Shown: in pieces, positions 33,773-43,174 of the stretch
Position numbering within the stretch: position 1 is the stretch's first letter
Layout of the letters: the number at the start of each line of letters is the position of its first letter
Source of the DNA: JAXLQL01 sp046331625
Lineage (GTDB): Bacteria > Acidobacteriota > Terriglobia > Bryobacterales > Bryobacteraceae
Length of the DNA: 64,000 nucleotides
Assembly: GCA_046331625.1 (NCBI GenBank)
Contig: JAXLQL010000001.1
Span: 186,001-250,000, forward strand
Direction of reading: 5' to 3'
Made by a program: the position numbers and the translations under genes
The notes under the pieces: generated by a model
The model's input: the letters and a program-made list of their open reading frames with translations, nothing else
Told to the model about the DNA's origin: nothing
Databases searched by the model: none

Positions 33773-34642
33773 TCAACGACTCTGCGATTCGAGGGCAGCA
33801 TTGAGCGACCCCTGGCGGTATCCTTCAAGATCGAGCGTTACATAAAGAAACCCGAGTTTCTTGAAGATTTCACTGAACTTGCCAGCCATCTCGAGCGACA
33901 AGGCCCGAGCCAGTTCGTCCCGGGCAACCTCGATCCGGACCAGTTCCCCGTGGAACCGTACTCGAAATTGTCGAAACCCGAGCGCCTTCAGCGCCTCTTC
34001 GCCGGACTCCACGGTCTTGATCGTTCCCTCGGTCACGGGCGTCCCATACGGGATCCGCGAACTCAGGCAAGCCGCCGCCGGCCGATCCCAGAACGGCAAC
34101 CCTGCGAGCCGCGCCAACTCCCGGATCTCCGCCTTGGTCAGGTCCGCTTCCACTAGCGGCGCTTTTGCCTCGTGGATCTTCGCCGCCTTCTGTCCGGGCC
34201 GGTAGTCCCCCAGATCGTCTTTGTTGACGCCGTAGATGATCGTGCTCACACCGCGCTCGGCCGCGATCGCTTCCAGGCGGGTGAACAACTCGTCTTTGCA
34301 GTGGAAGCAGCGGTCTTTGTCGTTCTTGACGTAGTCGGGATTCTCGAACTCGTAGGTGGGGATGAACTCGTGGCGGAAGCCGCAGACCCGCGCGTATTCG
34401 GCGGCGTCGCGCTTGTGCGACTCGGGAATCGAAGGGGAATCCGCCGTGATCGCCACAGCACGGTCACCCAGCGCGCGGTTCGCCGCCCAAGCCAGGTAGG
34501 CGGAATCGGTGCCACCGGAGTAAGCCACGATCGCCTCGCCCATTTCACGGAGCGAAGCGAGCAACCGGTCCTGCTTGGCCGCCAGCCGGTCCGGGTCCAA
34601 TGCCACCACCGGAGCGGGACCGAGACTCACCAGTGACGCCAT
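33773..34642 (-). CDS. larE: LarE-type sacrificial sulfur transferase
   Basis: 289 residues from ATG 34642. It has the PP-loop ATPase motif AYSGGTDSAYLA, and DKDRCFHCKDELFTRL, GVNKDDLGDYRPGQKAA and RPAAACLSSRIPYGTPV, all conserved in LarE. In studied members LarE gives its own cysteine sulfur to build the nickel-pincer cofactor of lactate racemase; a cysteine in AAACLSSR lies at the equivalent place. Other LarE proteins use a [4Fe-4S] cluster, and the CFHC pair makes that alternative possible. larA, larB and larC are not in the window. It is divergent from lutA; TATAAT lies 9 bases before the ATG with no ribosome site. An upstream ATG at 34702 is less likely. Confidence 0.88.
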   Translation of the reverse strand: MASLVSLGPAPVVALDPDRLAAKQDRLLASLREMGEAIVAYSGGTDSAYLAWAANRALGDRAVAITADSPSIPESHKRDAAEYARVCGFRHEFIPTYEFENPDYVKNDKDRCFHCKDELFTRLEAIAAERGVSTIIYGVNKDDLGDYRPGQKAAKIHEAKAPLVEADLTKAEIRELARLAGLPFWDRPAAACLSSRIPYGTPVTEGTIKTVESGEEALKALGFRQFRVRFHGELVRIEVARDELARALSLEMAGKFSEIFKKLGFLYVTLDLEGYRQGSLNAALESQSR

Positions 34643-34700
34643 ACAGATCTGATTATAGTCGCCTCGAGCACGATTCCACGCGCGGTACAATTCAAGGTTC

Positions 34701-35426
34701 ATGTCCAGGCGGGTCTCTCTTTTCGTCACCTGCATCGTCGATCAACTCTTCCCCAAAGCCGGACTCGCCGTAGCCGACGTGCTCGAGCGAGTGGGCTACA
34801 CGGTAGACTTTCCCGAGGCACAAACCTGTTGCGGCCAGCCCGCGTTCAATAGCGGATACCAGGACGAAGCGCGCAAAGTGGCGGACCACTTTCTCGACGT
34901 CTTCTCGGGCGCGGACTACATCGTGGTCCCGTCAGGCTCCTGCACCTCGATGGTGGGCCACCACTTCGCCGACCTCTATCAAGGCGACGAAGCCAAGATG
35001 CGGCGCGTTCACGAGATCGAGCACCGCACCTGGGAGTTCTCGAAGTTCCTGACCGAGGTCGCGCAGGTGGAAGATGTCGGCGCGCGCTTCCCGCACAGGG
35101 TTACTTATCATGACTCCTGCCACGCCTTGCGCGAGATGGGCGTCAAGAGCGGACCGCGGCGGCTGCTCGAGAAGGTGAAAGACCTCACGCTGTGCGAGAT
35201 GTCCGCCGCCGAGGAATGCTGCGGCTTCGGCGGTACGTTCTCGGTGAAGTTCGAAGAGGTTTCCGGCGGCATGGCGCGGACCAAGCTCCAGTCGGCACTC
35301 GCAACCGGCGCCGAGTACGTCGTCTCGATCGATTCCAGTTGCCTGATGCAACTCGAGGGCACGTTCCGCCGGGCCGGCGCTCCGGTCCGGACCATCCATT
35401 TGGCGGAGGTCCTGGCCAGCCGATGA
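34701..35426 (+). CDS. lutA: L-lactate oxidation complex subunit LutA
   Basis: 241 residues with two cysteine-rich CCG domains: AQTCCGQPAFNSGY near 40-53 and AEECCGFGGTFSVKF near 170-184, each followed by a distal SC-type cysteine (GSCTSM, DSSCLMQL). These bind Fe-S clusters or interact with partner subunits in LutABC, which oxidises L-lactate to pyruvate in the cytoplasm. ATGA coupling to lutB is present. TACAAT 9 bases before the ATG suggests a leaderless or very short transcript. Divergent larE strengthens the link with lactate metabolism. Confidence 0.93.
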   Translation: MSRRVSLFVTCIVDQLFPKAGLAVADVLERVGYTVDFPEAQTCCGQPAFNSGYQDEARKVADHFLDVFSGADYIVVPSGSCTSMVGHHFADLYQGDEAKMRRVHEIEHRTWEFSKFLTEVAQVEDVGARFPHRVTYHDSCHALREMGVKSGPRRLLEKVKDLTLCEMSAAEECCGFGGTFSVKFEEVSGGMARTKLQSALATGAEYVVSIDSSCLMQLEGTFRRAGAPVRTIHLAEVLASR

Positions 35427-36856
35427 ATCCGCTACCAGCCGAGAAACTGCACGACACACTCGCCGATCCCAGGCTGCAGCTAGCCATCTACGAAGCGACT
35501 GGCCGCCTGATGGACAAGCGCAAGAGCGCGATCGGTACCGACTCGATCGACGACTTCCAGGCTTACCGGGACCAGGCCAACCGCATCAAGCGCCACGCCA
35601 TCGAGAATCTCGACTACTACCTCGAGCAACTCGAATCGAACATCGTGGCGCGCGGCGGCAAGGTGATCTGGTGTAGCACGGGCGATGAGGCGGTTCGCTT
35701 CGTCCGCGACCTGTGCCGCGAAAAAGGCGTCAAGCGCATCGTCAAATCGAAGTCGATGACCACTGAGGAAATCGAGCTCAACCACGAGCTCGAGCACGAC
35801 TGCATCGACGTCGTGGAGACGGATCTCGGCGAGTACATCCTCCAGTTGGCCGAAGAGAAGCCGTACCACATCGTCGCTCCGGCGCTGCACAAGACGCGCT
35901 ATGACGTGGCCGACATCTTCACGCAAAAGCTCGGCGTGGAACGCGAAGAGGTCATCGAAAAGCAAACGATGATCGCGCGCCGCGTGCTGCGTGAGAAGTT
36001 CATCACTGCCGACCTCGGCATCACGGGCGCCAATTTCCTGGTGGCCGACTCGGGCGCGATTGCGATCGTCGAGAACGAAGGCAACGCGCGGCTCAGTTCC
36101 TCGGCGCCACGCATCCAGATCGCAGTCGCCGGCATGGAAAAGATCATCCCCCGCGCGCAAGATCTGGCGACGTTCCTTCGCGTGCTCGGCCGCAGCGCCA
36201 CCGGTCAGCCGCTCACGGTCTACACGTCTTTCCTCTCCGGACCGCGCCGCCCAGGTGAGATCGATGGACCCGAAGAGTTCTACCTCGTCCTGCTCGACAA
36301 CGGACGCACGAAGGTTCTCGCCGACCCCACCAAGCGCCAGTCGCTCTACTGTATCCGCTGCGGAGCTTGTCTCAATCATTGCCCTGTGTATCGCAAGATC
36401 GGCGGACACAGCTATCCGTGGGTCTACTCAGGGCCGATCGGAGCCATTCTCTCGCCGCAGTTCCACGGCGTGGATCAGGATCCTTGGCTGCCCTACGCGT
36501 CGAGCCTTTGCGGCGCATGCGGTGAAGTTTGCCCGGTGAAGATCGAGATCCCGAAGATCCTGCTCGAGCTTCGGGCGGAAGTGACGCGAGAGAAGACGAA
36601 GCTCGGCAAGAACCAGATCGAGCAGAAGGCGTTCCAAATGTACGCCCACGTCATGACGCGCCCCAAGCTCTACGAGCGCGTCTCCCGGTGGGCGCCGAAG
36701 TTCTTCCCAGGCAAAGCCGGTGAGTGGCTGCAATCGCTTCCGTCGTTGCTGCGTTGGGGACCTGCCGCAGCATGGGCGAGCCAACGCGACCTGCCTAGTC
36801 CTCCTGCGCAAAGCTTCCGCCAAGCCTGGCGCGAACGGAAAGGAGGTCGCGCATGA
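35423..36856 (+). CDS. lutB: L-lactate oxidation iron-sulfur protein LutB
   Basis: 477 residues from ATG 35423, overlapping the lutA stop; the longer frame is a shadow. N-terminal LUD domain (VKSKSMTTEEIELNHELE, GITGANFLVADSGAIAIVEN) and a C-terminal ferredoxin-like part with CIRCGACLNHCPVY and CGACGEVCPVKIEIP, enough cysteines for two [4Fe-4S] clusters. LutB is the electron-transfer subunit of the lactate oxidation complex. It is followed by lutC with another ATGA overlap. Confidence 0.95.
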   Translation: MNPLPAEKLHDTLADPRLQLAIYEATGRLMDKRKSAIGTDSIDDFQAYRDQANRIKRHAIENLDYYLEQLESNIVARGGKVIWCSTGDEAVRFVRDLCREKGVKRIVKSKSMTTEEIELNHELEHDCIDVVETDLGEYILQLAEEKPYHIVAPALHKTRYDVADIFTQKLGVEREEVIEKQTMIARRVLREKFITADLGITGANFLVADSGAIAIVENEGNARLSSSAPRIQIAVAGMEKIIPRAQDLATFLRVLGRSATGQPLTVYTSFLSGPRRPGEIDGPEEFYLVLLDNGRTKVLADPTKRQSLYCIRCGACLNHCPVYRKIGGHSYPWVYSGPIGAILSPQFHGVDQDPWLPYASSLCGACGEVCPVKIEIPKILLELRAEVTREKTKLGKNQIEQKAFQMYAHVMTRPKLYERVSRWAPKFFPGKAGEWLQSLPSLLRWGPAAAWASQRDLPSPPAQSFRQAWRERKGGRA

Positions 36857-37488
36857 CATCACGGGAACAGATGCTCGGCCAGATTCGTTCCGCACTGGGG
36901 CGCACGGCGGGACAAGCGCCACCGCCGGTCCCCGCGCCGCTGATTCGGGTGCCTGAAGTGCCGCTTGCCGCCAAGGTGGAGAAGTTCTGCAAGGCCCTCG
37001 AGGCCCTGAATGGCAAGGCCTACGTCGCGAACTCGCGCGAGGACGCCCGCGCCTACGCCGAACGGCTACTCGCCGGCCGCCACGCGGTCGCTTCGAATGC
37101 TCCGTTCCTCGCCGAGTGCGGCATCACCGCGATTCCCGGAGTCTCGAGCGGCCTCTCGGACCGCCTGGCGCTCCGGCAACTCTGCGCCGAACTTCCGCTC
37201 GGCATTTCGTCCGCCGACTACGCACTCGCCGAGACGGGTTCGCTCGTCATGATCTCGTCGCACGAAGAAGCGCGATTGGTCTCGCTGCTGCCGCCGTGCC
37301 ACCTGGCGGTGGTCCCGAAGGAGCGGCTGCTCAGCGGGCTCGATGAACTGCTGACGATCCTGCCCAAGCCAGCGGAGCGTTCGAGCTCGATGGTGTTCAT
37401 CACGGGTCCCAGCCGGACCGCCGATATCGAGCAGTTTTTGGTGCGCGGCGTGCATGGTCCGGGCGAGATCCACGTGGTGCTCGTGTAA
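36853..37488 (+). CDS. lutC: Lactate utilization protein LutC (LUD domain)
   Basis: 211 residues. The LUD-fold signature GISSADYALAETGSLVM and the C-terminal GPSRTADIEQFLVRGVHGPGEIHVVLV block (here cited in part) are diagnostic of LutC/YkgG. It completes the lutABC operon. The N-terminal 40 residues are Pro-rich and variable. No regulator of the GntR/LutR type is beside it; the TetR at 33100 is the nearest candidate, on the other strand. An ATPase gene starts 10 bases after its stop. Confidence 0.93.
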   Translation: MTSREQMLGQIRSALGRTAGQAPPPVPAPLIRVPEVPLAAKVEKFCKALEALNGKAYVANSREDARAYAERLLAGRHAVASNAPFLAECGITAIPGVSSGLSDRLALRQLCAELPLGISSADYALAETGSLVMISSHEEARLVSLLPPCHLAVVPKERLLSGLDELLTILPKPAERSSSMVFITGPSRTADIEQFLVRGVHGPGEIHVVLV

Positions 37489-37498
37489 TTTTCCGAAG

Positions 37499-39118
37499 AT
37501 GCTGACAAGCCTGCGGGTCAAGAACTTCAAGGGCTTCAGCGATGCCGAAATAGAGCTCGGACGAACGGTGCTCTTTGTAGGGCCGAGCAACTCGGGCAAG
37601 ACTGCTGCACTGCAGGCTCTGGCGCTCTGGGAAACCGGATTGCGCAAGTGGCTCGAGAAGCAGTCGGCCGGTCAGGTGACTGAGGTCACGATTGGCCGCC
37701 GCGACTTGGTTTCGGTTCCCATTCCATCTGCGAATCTCCTATGGAGGGATCTGCACACTCCCGCCGGGCCACTCGAAATCGCGGTTTCCGGTGTTTCGGG
37801 GAACAAAGAGTGGCACTGCGGATTTGAGTTCCACTATGCCAACGAGGAGTCATTCTATTGTCGGCTGGGTGGTGCTCAAACGCAGGCGCATGAAGCGGCT
37901 GCATCCATACGCGTGGCGTTCCTGCCCGCGATGTCGGGCTTAGCAGCCACCGAGGACCGTCTGGATTCGGGTTCGATCGACGTCCGAATCGGCGAGGGTC
38001 GAACCGCCGAAGTGCTTCGCAATCTCTGTTACCGGATCTCCTCGAGAGACGGTGAACAGACGTGGGAAGCACTCGTTCAGCAGATCGACCACCTCTTCGG
38101 AGTTCGATTGAACGCGCCACTCTACATCAAGGAACGCGGCCAGATCACGATGTCGTACCGCGAGGGCGCAGTGGAACTCGACGTCGCCCGCTCGGGGCGA
38201 GGCCTCCAACAAACCCTGTTGTTGCTGGCCCTCCTCTACACGCACCCGAACAGCGTCCTGCTGCTCGACGAACCCGATGCCCATCTCGAGATCTTGCGAC
38301 AACGGCAGATCTACCACGTGCTGACGGATACCGCCGAGCGGAACGGTTGCCAAGTCATCGCGGCGAGTCATTCGGAAGTGATTTTGGAAGAAGCGGCTGA
38401 CCGGGACATTGTGGTCGCCTTCGTAGGCAAGCCGCACCGTATCGACGATCGCGGCAGCCAAGTGTTGAAGTCGCTGCGGGCGATCGGGTTCGATCAGTAT
38501 TACCAAGCCGAGCAGACCGGGTGGGTGCTGTACCTGGAAGGCTCGACGGACCTCGCGATCCTGCGGGCCTTCGCGGAACGCCTGCAGCATCCGGCGGCAG
38601 CCACCTTGGCGCGCCCGTTCGTTCACTACGTGGGCAATCTGCCGCAAAAGGCGCGGGATCACTTCTTCGGACTCAGAGAAGCCAAGCGAGACTTGGTTGG
38701 CATAGCCCTGTACGATTCGCTCGACCGGGACCTTCCAGAACGCAGCTCGCTAGTGGAAATGAAATGGGAGCGCCGCGAGATCGCGAACTACTTGGCCTAT
38801 CCCGAGACGTTGCTCGCCTATGCGGAAAACGAGTTCAGCGCCGTGCCGGCGATGGAGGCCGCGGTCAGCGAAGTCTCCGCGGCTCGCAAGACGCTCCGAA
38901 AACCGGATCCGTTCAGTGACTCAGCCAAGGCGAGCGACGATTGCCTCGATCCGATCTTCTCGCTGTACTTCGAAAAGCTCGCGCTCCCGAACCTGATGCA
39001 GAAGACGGACTATCACGCCTTGGTCAAGTTCGTACCGGAGGAGATGATCGCCTCGGAAATCACGACGAAGCTCGACGAGATCGATCGCGTGGCGCGGACC
39101 GCAAGACCTCTTCTCTGA
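37499..39118 (+). CDS. OLD-family AAA ATPase/Toprim protein
   Basis: 539 residues. SMC/RecF-like ATPase: LRVKNFKGFSD start, Walker A GPSNSGKT (28-35), ABC signature SGRGLQQ (232-238), Walker B VLLLDEPDAHLE (253-264) and H-loop AASHSE (288-293). A C-terminal Toprim part follows: VLYLEGSTDLAIL (343-355) with the catalytic Glu, YDSLDRD (405-411) with the acidic pair, and WERREIANYLAYPE (423-436), a usual motif in such proteins. OLD-type ATPase-nucleases act on DNA and several are phage-defence effectors, alone or paired with a UvrD-like helicase (Gabija). No helicase is next to it. It starts 10 bases after lutC and could be cotranscribed. Confidence 0.82.
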   Translation: MLTSLRVKNFKGFSDAEIELGRTVLFVGPSNSGKTAALQALALWETGLRKWLEKQSAGQVTEVTIGRRDLVSVPIPSANLLWRDLHTPAGPLEIAVSGVSGNKEWHCGFEFHYANEESFYCRLGGAQTQAHEAAASIRVAFLPAMSGLAATEDRLDSGSIDVRIGEGRTAEVLRNLCYRISSRDGEQTWEALVQQIDHLFGVRLNAPLYIKERGQITMSYREGAVELDVARSGRGLQQTLLLLALLYTHPNSVLLLDEPDAHLEILRQRQIYHVLTDTAERNGCQVIAASHSEVILEEAADRDIVVAFVGKPHRIDDRGSQVLKSLRAIGFDQYYQAEQTGWVLYLEGSTDLAILRAFAERLQHPAAATLARPFVHYVGNLPQKARDHFFGLREAKRDLVGIALYDSLDRDLPERSSLVEMKWERREIANYLAYPETLLAYAENEFSAVPAMEAAVSEVSAARKTLRKPDPFSDSAKASDDCLDPIFSLYFEKLALPNLMQKTDYHALVKFVPEEMIASEITTKLDEIDRVARTARPLL

Positions 39119-39139
39119 CGCAAGCAGCCCGCACGGCTT

Positions 39140-39229
39140 TCAACCCTGCTCACCTCGGGCGAACTCGATCAGCCGCCTGATCTGCTCCTCAGCCAGCGAC
39201 GGGAATCCTTCACACAGGTCGGCACACAC
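39140..39229 (-). pseudogene. Possible DUF433-type antitoxin C-terminal remnant
   Basis: A minus-strand frame reads ADLCEGFPSLAEEQIRRL then IEFARGEQG and a stop. This resembles the end of DUF433 proteins (antitoxins of VapB-like systems), which often finish with FP-x-LT-x-E-x-I and a short helix. Only about 29 codons are present, and an in-frame stop lies just upstream. It sits in the 152-base gap between the OLD-like gene and uvrA. Too short to be sure. Confidence 0.3.
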
Positions 39230-39270
39230 TCGATCAGCTCACACCGCAACCAATCGATTGCCATGGCGCC

Positions 39271-42078
39271 CTACCCCACCATCCCCCGCAAAAAGCGACC
39301 TGTGTGCGACTCCTCGCACGCCGCGATCTCCGCCGGCGTCCCCACCGCCACCACCCGCCCCCCCCGATCCCCGCCTTCTGGACCCAAATCGATAATCCAA
39401 TCCGCCGCGCGGATCACTTCCAGATTGTGCTCGATGATCAGGATGCTGCCGCCCGCCTGGATCAGCCGCTGGAACGAATGCAGCAGCTTGGCGATATCGT
39501 CGAAGTGCAACCCCGTGGTCGGCTCGTCGAAGATGAACAGCGTCCCCTTCACTGACGCCTGCGCCAGATGCGCGGCCAGCTTCACGCGCTGCGCCTCGCC
39601 CCCTGAAAGCGTCGTCGCCGATTGGCCCAGCCGCAGGTACCCGAGCCCCACATCGGCCAGCACCTGCAACTTCTGCGAAAGCTTGTGCTGATCGCCGAAG
39701 AACGAGAGCCCCTCAGTGACCGTCATCCCCAGCACCTCGTGGATATTCAGCCCCTTGTAGCGAACGTCGAGCACGCTCTGCTTGAACCTCGTCCCGTGGC
39801 ACTCCTCGCACACCAGCTCCACGTCGGCCAGGAATTGCATCTCCACCGTCACAGTGCCATCGCCCTGACAGTTCTCGCAACGCCCGCCCGGAATGTTGAA
39901 CGAGAAGTGCCCCGGCGCGTATCCGCGCCGCTCGGCTTCTTTCGTCCCCGCGAACAGCGCACGGATCTCGTCGAACGCCTTCAGATACGTCACGGGGTTT
40001 GACCGCGGCGTGCGCCCGATCGGCGACTGGTCCACCAACACTACCTCGCCCACCAGTTGCTTGCCCTCGATCTTGCGCCAGCTCTGCGCCGGCGGCCCGT
40101 CTTCCCCGCCCGCTTCTTCTTCAGTCGCCTGCCCCGCAAACGGCGTCGAGACCGATCCACCCAGCGCCTTGTAGATCACCTCATGCACCAGCGTCGATTT
40201 CCCCGATCCCGACACGCCCGTCACCGCCACCATCATGTCGAGCGGGATCTCCACGTCGATGTTCTTGAGGTTGTGTGCGCGGCATCCCTCAACTCGAATC
40301 ATCCGCCGCCGATTCACCTGACGTGGCTCGAGATGTGCAGAAGTGCGGAGTTCATTCCGTAGATAGCGCGCCGTCAGCGTGGCAGCCGTGGGGCTGAACA
40401 ACTCGTCGCGCGTCCCGTGAAACACCACCCGCCCACCGGTCTCGCCCGCACCCGGACCCAAGTCCAGAATCCGATCAGCCGCCCGCATCACATCCGGATC
40501 GTGCTCCACCACCAGGATCGTGTTCCCCAGATCGCGCAATTCGTGCAGGATTCGCACCAGCCGCCCCGTGTCGCGGCTATGCAGCCCGATCGAGGGCTCG
40601 TCGAGCACGTAGGTCGCGCCCACCAGCCGCGAGCCCAGGCACGTGGCCAACTGGATTCGTTGCGCCTCGCCGCCCGACAAAGTCGCCGAGAGACGATCGA
40701 GCGTCAGGTAGTCGAGACCCACGTCGTTCAGAAATCGGAGCCGCTGGCGGACCTCCACCAGCACCTTGTCCGCGATGACCGATTCTTCCTTCGAGAGCTC
40801 GAGTCCATCGAAGAACGCGAGCGCCTCGGCGATGTTCTTCCGCACGGCCTGCGCGATCGTGAGGCCGCCCACGCGGATGTTCAGACCTTCTTTGCGGACG
40901 CGCGCTCCATTGCACTCCGGGCAGTCGGCATAGCCGCGATACCGGCTCAGGAACACGCGCACCTGCACCTTGTACTTCTTCGATTCCACCTCGGCGAAGA
41001 ACTCGCGGATCGCCCGCCACAAGCTGTCTTTCTCGGCCTGCGTCAGCTCGACATAGGGGACGTCGAGCCGAACCCGCCCTCGATGCGTCAACAGGAAGTC
41101 TTTCTGCGCCCACTGATACTGCGGCCGCGACCACGGATGTACGGCGTTCTGCTTGATCGAGAGGTACGGATCGGGGATCACCCGTGCCGGATCATAATCG
41201 ATCGTGTTGCCAAACCCTTGGCACCGCGGACACGCGCCGGCGGGCGAGTTGAAGCTGAACAGATTCGGTTCCGGAGTTTGGAACGTCAGATCGCACGTCT
41301 TACACGCGAACCGCTCACTGAAGCGGAGCTTGGTCTGCCCATCCGCGGATTCGAACACCACTTCGCCCGTTTCGCGGTACGAGATTTCGATCGCGTCGGC
41401 CACGCGTTGGCGCAGGTCACTCGCGTCATTGATGGCGAGCCGATCCACCAGCGCGAACACCGGCTTCGAGAAGTCGATTTCGAGCAGTGACTCGGGCGTC
41501 GAGAACTCGAACGTGCGGCCGGTCTGAAACAGCCGATTGAAGCCCTTCTTGCGCAACTCGAACAGGTGGTCGCGCAAAGCGTCGGTCTTCAGCTTCGCCG
41601 GCAGCGGGAAAAGCGCGTACCAGCGCGAGCCCGCCGGTTCAGTGATCATCTGCGCCGAGACGTGGTCAACGGTATCGCGCATCACACGGGTGCCGCAGTT
41701 GGGGCAGAAGGTCCGCCCGGCGCGCGCCCACAGCAGGCGCATGTAGTCGTAGATCTCGGTCGAGGTCGCCACGGTCGACCGTGGATTCCGGGTGGTGTTC
41801 TTCTGCCGGATCGCGATCGGCGGAGCGATCCCGTCGATGCCATCGACGTCGGGCTTCTCCATGCGATCGAGAAACTGCCGCGCGTACGCTGAGAGCGACT
41901 CCACGTAGCGCCGCTGCCCCTCCGCGTAGATCGTATCGAACACGAGCGACGACTTACCCGAGCCCGACACGCCCGTCACCACGGTTAGCAGATTGTGTGG
42001 GATTTCGAGCGTCAGGTTCTTCAGATTGTGCACGCGGGCGCCCCGCAGGGCGATGGACTCTTGACGGGGTTCGGGCAC
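39271..42078 (-). CDS. uvrA: Excinuclease ABC subunit A
   Basis: 935 residues from GTG 42078 (VPEPRQESIALRG), which gives the usual short lead before RGARVHNLKNL; TTG 42099 is possible but has no ribosome site. Two ABC ATPase halves, each with Walker A GVSGSGKS and LSGGEAQR signatures; zinc-binding cysteines in CPNCGTRV, GACPRCQGFG, CENCQGDG and CEECHGTRF. UvrA finds bulky DNA lesions in nucleotide excision repair and loads UvrB. It is divergent from mutY with a 20-base gap, so two repair genes share one promoter region. Confidence 0.96.
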   Translation of the reverse strand: MPEPRQESIALRGARVHNLKNLTLEIPHNLLTVVTGVSGSGKSSLVFDTIYAEGQRRYVESLSAYARQFLDRMEKPDVDGIDGIAPPIAIRQKNTTRNPRSTVATSTEIYDYMRLLWARAGRTFCPNCGTRVMRDTVDHVSAQMITEPAGSRWYALFPLPAKLKTDALRDHLFELRKKGFNRLFQTGRTFEFSTPESLLEIDFSKPVFALVDRLAINDASDLRQRVADAIEISYRETGEVVFESADGQTKLRFSERFACKTCDLTFQTPEPNLFSFNSPAGACPRCQGFGNTIDYDPARVIPDPYLSIKQNAVHPWSRPQYQWAQKDFLLTHRGRVRLDVPYVELTQAEKDSLWRAIREFFAEVESKKYKVQVRVFLSRYRGYADCPECNGARVRKEGLNIRVGGLTIAQAVRKNIAEALAFFDGLELSKEESVIADKVLVEVRQRLRFLNDVGLDYLTLDRLSATLSGGEAQRIQLATCLGSRLVGATYVLDEPSIGLHSRDTGRLVRILHELRDLGNTILVVEHDPDVMRAADRILDLGPGAGETGGRVVFHGTRDELFSPTAATLTARYLRNELRTSAHLEPRQVNRRRMIRVEGCRAHNLKNIDVEIPLDMMVAVTGVSGSGKSTLVHEVIYKALGGSVSTPFAGQATEEEAGGEDGPPAQSWRKIEGKQLVGEVVLVDQSPIGRTPRSNPVTYLKAFDEIRALFAGTKEAERRGYAPGHFSFNIPGGRCENCQGDGTVTVEMQFLADVELVCEECHGTRFKQSVLDVRYKGLNIHEVLGMTVTEGLSFFGDQHKLSQKLQVLADVGLGYLRLGQSATTLSGGEAQRVKLAAHLAQASVKGTLFIFDEPTTGLHFDDIAKLLHSFQRLIQAGGSILIIEHNLEVIRAADWIIDLGPEGGDRGGRVVAVGTPAEIAACEESHTGRFLRGMVG

Positions 42079-42098
42079 GGGGAAGTACCATCTTAACA

Positions 42099-43097
42099 AT
42101 GCGGAAAGCCGTTGAGCACCCCGAGGCGAAGATTCGGCGAAATCTTCTGGACTGGTACCACGCCAACAAGCGCGACCTCCCGTGGCGGCGCACCCAGGAT
42201 CCCTACCGCATCTGGGTGTCTGAGATCATGCTACAGCAGACCCGGGTGGCGGCCGTGATCCCCTACTACGAGCGGTTTCTTCGACAGTTTCCGACAGTGG
42301 AGAGGCTTGCAGAAGCACCTGAGCAAGAGGTCCTAACCTATTGGAGCGGATTGGGTTACTACTCTCGGGCCAGGAATCTCCAGAAGGCCGCGAAGCAGAT
42401 CCACGAACTGGGGAGCTTCCCTGCCACGTTAGAGGGTATCCGAGCCCTCGCAGGCGTGGGGGACTATACCGCGGCAGCGGTCGGCAGCATCGCTTTCGGA
42501 TTGCCCACCGTTGTCCTCGACGGCAACGTCGCACGGGTCATGAGCCGGCTCAATGCCGAACCCGGCGACATCGGCTCTCCAGTAGTGAAGGCGCGTCTGC
42601 GCGACTCCGCCCAGGCTCTGCTCGATCGCGAACAGCCCGGCGCGTTCAATCAGGCGCTGATGGAACTTGGCGCCACCGTCTGCCTGCCCCGCGATCCTCA
42701 ATGCCTGATCTGCCCGCTTCAGCAACACTGCTCGGCGCGAAGGCAAAACCGCCAGTCGGAGTTCCCGGTGAAGCTGCGAAAGGCGCGCTCGGTAGACGTA
42801 GCCAGGACCCTACTCCTCGTCGAAGGAAAAAGAGGTATCCTAGTATGGCAGCGTCCACCGGACGACTCCCGCATGGCTGGATTTTGGGAGCTTCCGGAGC
42901 CGGACCAGCTACCCCAAGCGCTCCTGGGTGAAGTGCTAGGGACCTTCCGGCATACGATCACTATTTACAAGTATAGATTTACGGTTGTCGCGAGTTCCGC
43001 TCCTCGCGCGCCGAAACAGTTTGAATGGAAGACGCGTGAGGTCCTCTCGCGCCTTCCCCTGAGTACCATTGCGCGCAAGGCGTTGAATCTTCGGTAA
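42099..43097 (+). CDS. mutY: A/G-specific adenine glycosylase MutY
   Basis: 332 residues. Catalytic Glu42 lies in SEIMLQQTRV and Asp141 in VVLDGNVARV; the helix-hairpin-helix is LAGVGDYTAAA (117-127). The [4Fe-4S] cluster ligands are Cys195, Cys202, Cys205 and Cys211, spaced C-x6-C-x2-C-x5-C. The C-terminal Nudix-like domain (about 230-332; RGILVWQRPPDDSRMAGFWELP) recognises 8-oxoguanine. MutY removes adenine paired with 8-oxoG. It is divergent from uvrA; both genes' starts lie within about 20 bases. Confidence 0.95.
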   Translation: MRKAVEHPEAKIRRNLLDWYHANKRDLPWRRTQDPYRIWVSEIMLQQTRVAAVIPYYERFLRQFPTVERLAEAPEQEVLTYWSGLGYYSRARNLQKAAKQIHELGSFPATLEGIRALAGVGDYTAAAVGSIAFGLPTVVLDGNVARVMSRLNAEPGDIGSPVVKARLRDSAQALLDREQPGAFNQALMELGATVCLPRDPQCLICPLQQHCSARRQNRQSEFPVKLRKARSVDVARTLLLVEGKRGILVWQRPPDDSRMAGFWELPEPDQLPQALLGEVLGTFRHTITIYKYRFTVVASSAPRAPKQFEWKTREVLSRLPLSTIARKALNLR

Positions 43098-43174
43098 GTG
43101 CAGGATTCCAATAGATTTAACAAGTGGTGCGGAATTCCTCGGGTAGACTTGAAGGAATTGGGGTTCAAGTGGGT

